A stretch of 64,000 nt of DNA, from assembly GCF_048771995.1 (NCBI RefSeq), contig NC_133026.1:117509501-117573500 (forward strand), given 5' to 3'. Positions 59,861 through 64,000 of the stretch are shown here, piece by piece. This stretch comes from Taeniopygia guttata (lineage: Eukaryota; Chordata; Aves; Passeriformes; Estrildidae). The position numbers were made by a program, and so were the translations under genes. Below the pieces are notes generated by a model, which was not told the origin of the DNA, did not search any database, and was given only the letters and a program-made list of their open reading frames with translations. How positions within the stretch are numbered: the first letter of the stretch is position 1; each line of letters begins with the position of its first letter.

Positions 59861-62620
59861 TCACAGTATCAGAGACCTTGAATTGCTGTTGGTGGCAGTG
59901 TATGTGCTCAGATACCTTCTTGCTTGTTCAGTCATGATAAGCTGGTCTTCTGTTTTTCCATAAACAACTGCCTCCCAGTCACGATTTGGCTGCATAAAAT
60001 AAAATTCTGTTTAAAAGGTTATTTTAACAAACTAAAATACTTGAGCAATTCTCATACAATGTTTCAGAATAGTAATAAATTATTAAAGCCGAGCAATAGT
60101 ATATTTTACTGAGAAGGATCCTGTTCTACAGTACAATACCTAAAACCTGCAACAAAGTTCCCTCACCACCCCCTAATCCAGCTTCCCAGCAGTGCATCTG
60201 GCTTATGGTTCGAGTTCTAACACACAAAATGAAAAATATTCTTCAATACAGTCTAACCACTTCAACAATCTACATAAAATGGAAGCTAATTAAGTTATCT
60301 TCTCTTTGAATAGCTTCCTCTTTAAATGTGCTAAGTTCAACAGAAAAACACATTACTGACAGCTGTCTGGAAACAAAGAAGGTAAAATGATGTGGGAGCT
60401 GAAAAAGAAGATTGTGAAGAACTTTACCAAACCAAGTGACAGCTGTGGAAGAACAGTCAGATTTTTTGGGGGATATATTAGAAATGGCAAAGGAATTGGA
60501 AATAACAATGATGAATGGAAGAATAATTAAGCTACTAGTCCTGTTTTTTTCCATGAAGCAAAGCCTACATCTTCACATGATGTACTGAATCTTGAAGTGA
60601 TTCGTTTCAGCTCCAAATTGGACCTGACACTGGCTGATTGTAGCAGGATGAAGAATGCAAGATCCTCTCCCTCCCACATGGAACTAGAAACTGATCCTTG
60701 GGATCAGTTCCACATATTGATTCACAAAGAAAATTAGCTGTTTGAGCTTCTCTACAAATTTAGCAGAACTTGATTCATGGAAGGATCTTGGGGTTAGAGA
60801 GGCCACAAATCTGAGAGAGAATTTCTCTGGGGAAAAAGGAAAAAGATGGTTCAATGAAAATATTTGCGAGTATACTATGACTAAGCTCCCCTTTTAAGTA
60901 TTCTGAAGGCCATTGTCCTAGGTTGACTGTATGATGCCTTTATCCCCGATCGATCGTCTGCCCTGTTTATGCTGAATAATAAGTTTTGCACCTGTAAGGC
61001 TTGTTCCAGGATTGAAGGGGGGAGGGAAGAAGTGCGGAGTTTGGTTTCAGAAACTCCACTCCCTCCTCCACATTCCTGCTCCTGGACTGTGTTGTCTGCG
61101 GACAGACAGACAGCAAGACAGAGCTCTCCTTTGCTTTTCTAGTTAGTTTTAGCTAGCTGAAGCAAAGAAGTTCCCTGGACTGTGTTTTTTTTCTCGACTG
61201 AACACCAGAAGAGCAGCAGCAGCAGTACCTGTGGTCCAGCGGGCCGGGTCTGGGCCGCAGCATTTCCAGCGCCACAGGCACTGATCAGAGACTGAGTGAG
61301 CCCAGCTGCAGCCCGGGGGGGCTTTCTGAGTTTGTCTCTCTCACGGAGTGGCAAGAAGTTTTACTGCTTAATACTGTTTAAGTTTGCTTGTTTAATAAAC
61401 AGTTTTTTTCCACTTTTCTCCAAGGAGGTATCTTTCCTGAACCAGCTGGGGGGAGGGGCTGATAGAATCTGCTTCCTAGAGGAACCCTTTTGGGGGTTCT
61501 TTCCCAAATTTGCCTTGAACCAGGTCAGCCATACTTCTAGGTCAGATAGATGTATTCACCTTTGCTGCAATTCACAGCAAAATTAATTTTTCTTTTTTTT
61601 ACTTTTAATATCACAATTAAATGAACTTTGTTCTTCTTCCTCATAAGAAAAGATCAGAAATCAATACTCTTGTCTCTCTACTTAAAAACATAATTGTTAA
61701 AGCAATTAAGTAAAATATGGAAGATCAGGCTCCAGGTGTCCCATCTTCTGAGGTTTTAATATTTTCATTAATACAGAGCTGTAGATATTCTGAGAAGACC
61801 AAAATATCTTACACATTAATTCTCTATGGGATAAACTGGAACTGGTACAAAGTCAGGTCAAAGAAATCTCTTCTTAAAGCTGGTGATCAGGACAGAGGGA
61901 AAACTAGCTTCAGTGATTTTACCAGTATGGAAAATATACATATGTAAAAGAACAGGCCTGTTACAAAAACCATTACCAAATAGAATCTGTGGATAAACTC
62001 TGCTTAATGAATCCCACTGGGCTTATTATGAAGAGTAAGCACCAGAAAAATTTGCGAAATTAAAGTCCTAAAGAAGTCTAGTTTGCACCCGGTCAAGTTT
62101 TCTAACTCATAGGCTTGGGCACCCAAATCTGTTTTGTTGGTCTCCGCTACCCTGGTTTCGCCCCCCCCCCCCCTCCCCCCCCCGCCAAAATCTTAGTGAA
62201 ACATCAGTTTGTTTCACTAAAACAAGATGTGAAACATCAGGATTGTATTTAAAGAACTTAGCTATGAACAAACACTTTGCAGAAAAATTACCAACTTACA
62301 AGAAATAAGAATCATGGAAACACTGAAACTGGATCACTGGTTTCAACAATTCTAGATATTAGTTTAAGACAGAAATAAAGCAATACAAAATTTCTTTGTT
62401 AACCCACTAAGAGAATTAACAGAATTCTTTGCATCCAGACCTGAAGAACTTTCTCCATTTTGACATTTTTTGTTGTACATGCATTCAGTTTCTTCTTAAT
62501 GACAGCATTTGCTTTGTTTGCTGGATTTGTATCCTGTTTTTCTGATGTCAGGTTACATCTGTTGTCCTGTATTTCCAACAATGGTGTCATTAATAAAGAT
62601 GTGGTATATGCATTTTTTGA
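59861..62620 (-). CDS. MYBL1: MYBL1 (A-Myb), last two coding exons (partial)
   Basis: A-Myb is a nuclear DNA-binding transcription factor, best known for control of male meiosis and of some proliferating cells. The N-terminal Myb repeats lie outside the window. Two exons are seen on the minus strand: 62441-62620 (180 nt, 60 codons, SKNAYTTSLLMTPLLEIQ...) and 59861-59989 (129 nt, PNRDWE... to LIL and TGA). Both are in phase 0. They spell the conserved C-terminal regulatory region, including TPLLEIQDNRCNLTSEKQD and YGKTEDQLIMTEQARRYL, which match my memory of human A-Myb almost exactly. The splice donor after the first exon is CAG|GTCTGG, weaker than consensus, but it is the only one that joins the homologous residues. 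The next upstream exon is beyond the right edge. Confidence 0.96.
60909..60913. repeat. Target-site duplication, left copy
   Basis: GCCAT immediately before the solo LTR; identical copy at 61528-61532. Confidence 0.85.
60914..61527 (+). mobile_element. Solo LTR of an endogenous retrovirus (ERVL-like)
   Basis: A 614-bp element opening with TGTCCTAGG and closing with AGGTCA, so it has the TG...CA ends of an LTR. It is bracketed by the exact 5-bp target-site duplication GCCAT (60909-60913 and 61528-61532). It contains AATAAA at 61394-61399 and a GC-rich middle, fitting an LTR read on the + strand. A 5-bp duplication suits ERVL (class III) best, though class II elements can also give 5-6 bp. There is no internal retroviral sequence, so it is the remnant left after LTR-LTR recombination. 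Intact ends suggest a moderate or recent age. It sits in the MYBL1 intron 59990-62440, antisense to the gene. Confidence 0.9.
61528..61532. repeat. Target-site duplication, right copy
   Basis: GCCAT immediately after the solo LTR, identical to 60909-60913. Confidence 0.85.
62161..62183. repeat. poly(C) tract
   Basis: About 22 C with one interrupting T, in the MYBL1 intron. On the MYBL1 coding strand it is a G-run that could form a quadruplex. Such runs are also prone to sequencing-length error. Confidence 0.85.
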
Positions 62621-64000
62621 CTATTGACAAAAAAGAGAGTAGAGAACAGGAATAATAATTAGTAATTAATGCAAAAACACTTCAAATGCTGTGTTCAGAG
62701 AAGTCAAAATGTAAATAAAGTAAATAATATCAGAAAGACCCCAGGAAAGAATCTGAAAAGAAAATGTAATGGACAGTATATGAAGAATTAGCCTGGTCCA
62801 CACTGGGATCCATAGTACAAGGAGTTGCTAACATGGTTTAGGTATCACTGAGTAGACAGTTTCTTTACTCTAAAGCCATGCCACTTTGACACATTTTGTA
62901 AAGAACAAGGTTAGATAAAGTTGTAACTACAGAACCGTTTTAAGGAGGAAAAAAAAAATCACTTTCATGTCTAGGATGATCCTTGTAAAAGTAAGGACAA
63001 GGAGACTAGAGTCAAAAAAGTAATATCACATCAGTTTGAGGGAGAGGAACTGCTTTAAGAACTGAAATAACCACTGGATGGATCATGACAGAAGAATTTT
63101 ATATATTGGTATTGTGTCTATGAAAATAAAAAGAAATTAACCCAGCTCCAGAATACAAAAGTGGAAGACAGATATATATCAATTTTAGAGACCAAAAATT
63201 AGTTCACAGTAACAGTGGCAAGTATTTGCCTGCTTGTAAAAACACTCCATTAAACTACCTTTAAGTATTTATTCCACCTTAGACCTTATTCCTAAATTAT
63301 CATCATATGGACACACAATTTCTACTTTCAAAATCTTATTAATTTTTAAGAAGATACTACCACTGTCTCTCTTGCTAGGAATGAATGTTCTTGTTGCACC
63401 AGCATTCTTTATGAAAATTAAGGAAAAATCAACTTTTCCCCAGTCCCCAGACTTTAATAGACTACAGCATCATTGTGTATCTTAACCTGGACTCAGTGAT
63501 CCACAATAAACAAGACATCACTAAGAGAACAGCAGATATTTTGGTCATTACTGGAATGGCTGCAAGCACTGCTGCTCCTCCCAAGAGATGTTCCTGGGGA
63601 AGCTGGCAATTCCCACTAGGTGGCAGAGCACCCAATACCCAACAGGAAGACTCCAAGGCTTGGCACGGAATCTAAGAGGCACTTCAGAAGGGAATTTAGA
63701 AAACTAGCTAGAAAGGGGTGTAACCTAAGCACCTTACACCAGCTTTTTAAGGACCTTGGCTCCTACATGCTGTATATAGCTTTAACCTAATCAAGAATCA
63801 CAGACATTTACTCTGTAAGCATTAAACACATACCTGCATTAAGAACTCATTAGAACAAAGTTCTCCTACAAGACTAAAGAATAAACTATTCAATTACTCC
63901 ACTGAAAAAAATCATTAAGCTTCTTTTTAAAGGAAAGAGGGACCAAAATATCCTCATATCTGACTTCTTCATGTCTTGATTGTTGAGGGAGAAGTATTCA
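62621..64000 (-). other. MYBL1 intron (continues beyond window)
   Basis: Minus-strand sequence upstream of the exon at 62441-62620. I looked for the expected preceding MYB exon (the conserved basic/KSL region) and did not find it, so it lies beyond 64000. No transposon was recognised here. Confidence 0.6.

Noticed and set aside
60205-60225. GGTTCGAGTTC, like a tRNA T-arm / B box
   Set aside because: No acceptor stem, A box or anticodon arm can be folded around it.
60270-60554. 94-codon minus frame in the MYBL1 intron
   Set aside because: On the right strand for MYBL1 but not matching A-Myb; the true exons at 62441-62620 and 59861-59989 join in phase without it.
1-64000. CRISPR arrays, operons, bacterial-type systems
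   Set aside because: No spaced direct-repeat array and no prokaryotic gene organisation; the window is vertebrate nuclear DNA with introns.

Overview
This window is a vertebrate chromosome segment, most likely from a bird. The evidence is three recognisable vertebrate genes with GT-AG introns, CR1 LINE fragments, endogenous retrovirus (ERV) remnants, and compact introns (the ADHFE1 part present spans about 14 kb). The gene order ADHFE1 - VXN - MYBL1 is the one I know from human chromosome 8q13, so this is a conserved syntenic block. CR1 also occurs in crocodilians and turtles, so 'bird' is probable but not proven, and I cannot name the species.

Layout. (1) About 1-14.4 kb, + strand: the last 12 coding exons of ADHFE1 (mitochondrial hydroxyacid-oxoacid transhydrogenase). 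The start of the gene lies to the left of the window. (2) About 14.4-26.3 kb: the ADHFE1 3' UTR, then a gene-free interval with an old CR1 tail and, in its last 1.6 kb, AT-rich sequence dense in homeodomain-like and E-box-like motifs that looks like control DNA for the next gene. (3) 26.3-40.6 kb, + strand: all six coding exons of VXN (vexin, C8orf46), giving an intact 198-residue protein. (4) About 40.6-57.4 kb: intergenic DNA between the 3' ends of VXN and MYBL1. It holds a broken ERVL-like protease/reverse transcriptase fossil, an adjacent three-unit tandem repeat, a CR1 copy, a perfect 14-bp-arm hairpin and an isolated CpG-dense patch. (5) About 57.4-64 kb, - strand: the MYBL1 (A-Myb) 3' UTR, its last two coding exons, and introns; the intron between the two exons contains a clean solo LTR with 5-bp target-site duplications.

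The genes do not form a pathway. ADHFE1 is a metabolic enzyme, vexin is a small neurogenesis-associated protein, and A-Myb is a transcription factor of germ cells and proliferating cells. VXN and MYBL1 are tail to tail. I found no tRNA or rRNA gene, no CRISPR and no bacterial-type system. The less ordinary items are the VXN upstream ORF and candidate enhancers, the CpG patch at 54.7 kb, the tandem repeat at 46.5-47.0 kb and the palindrome at 48.3 kb.
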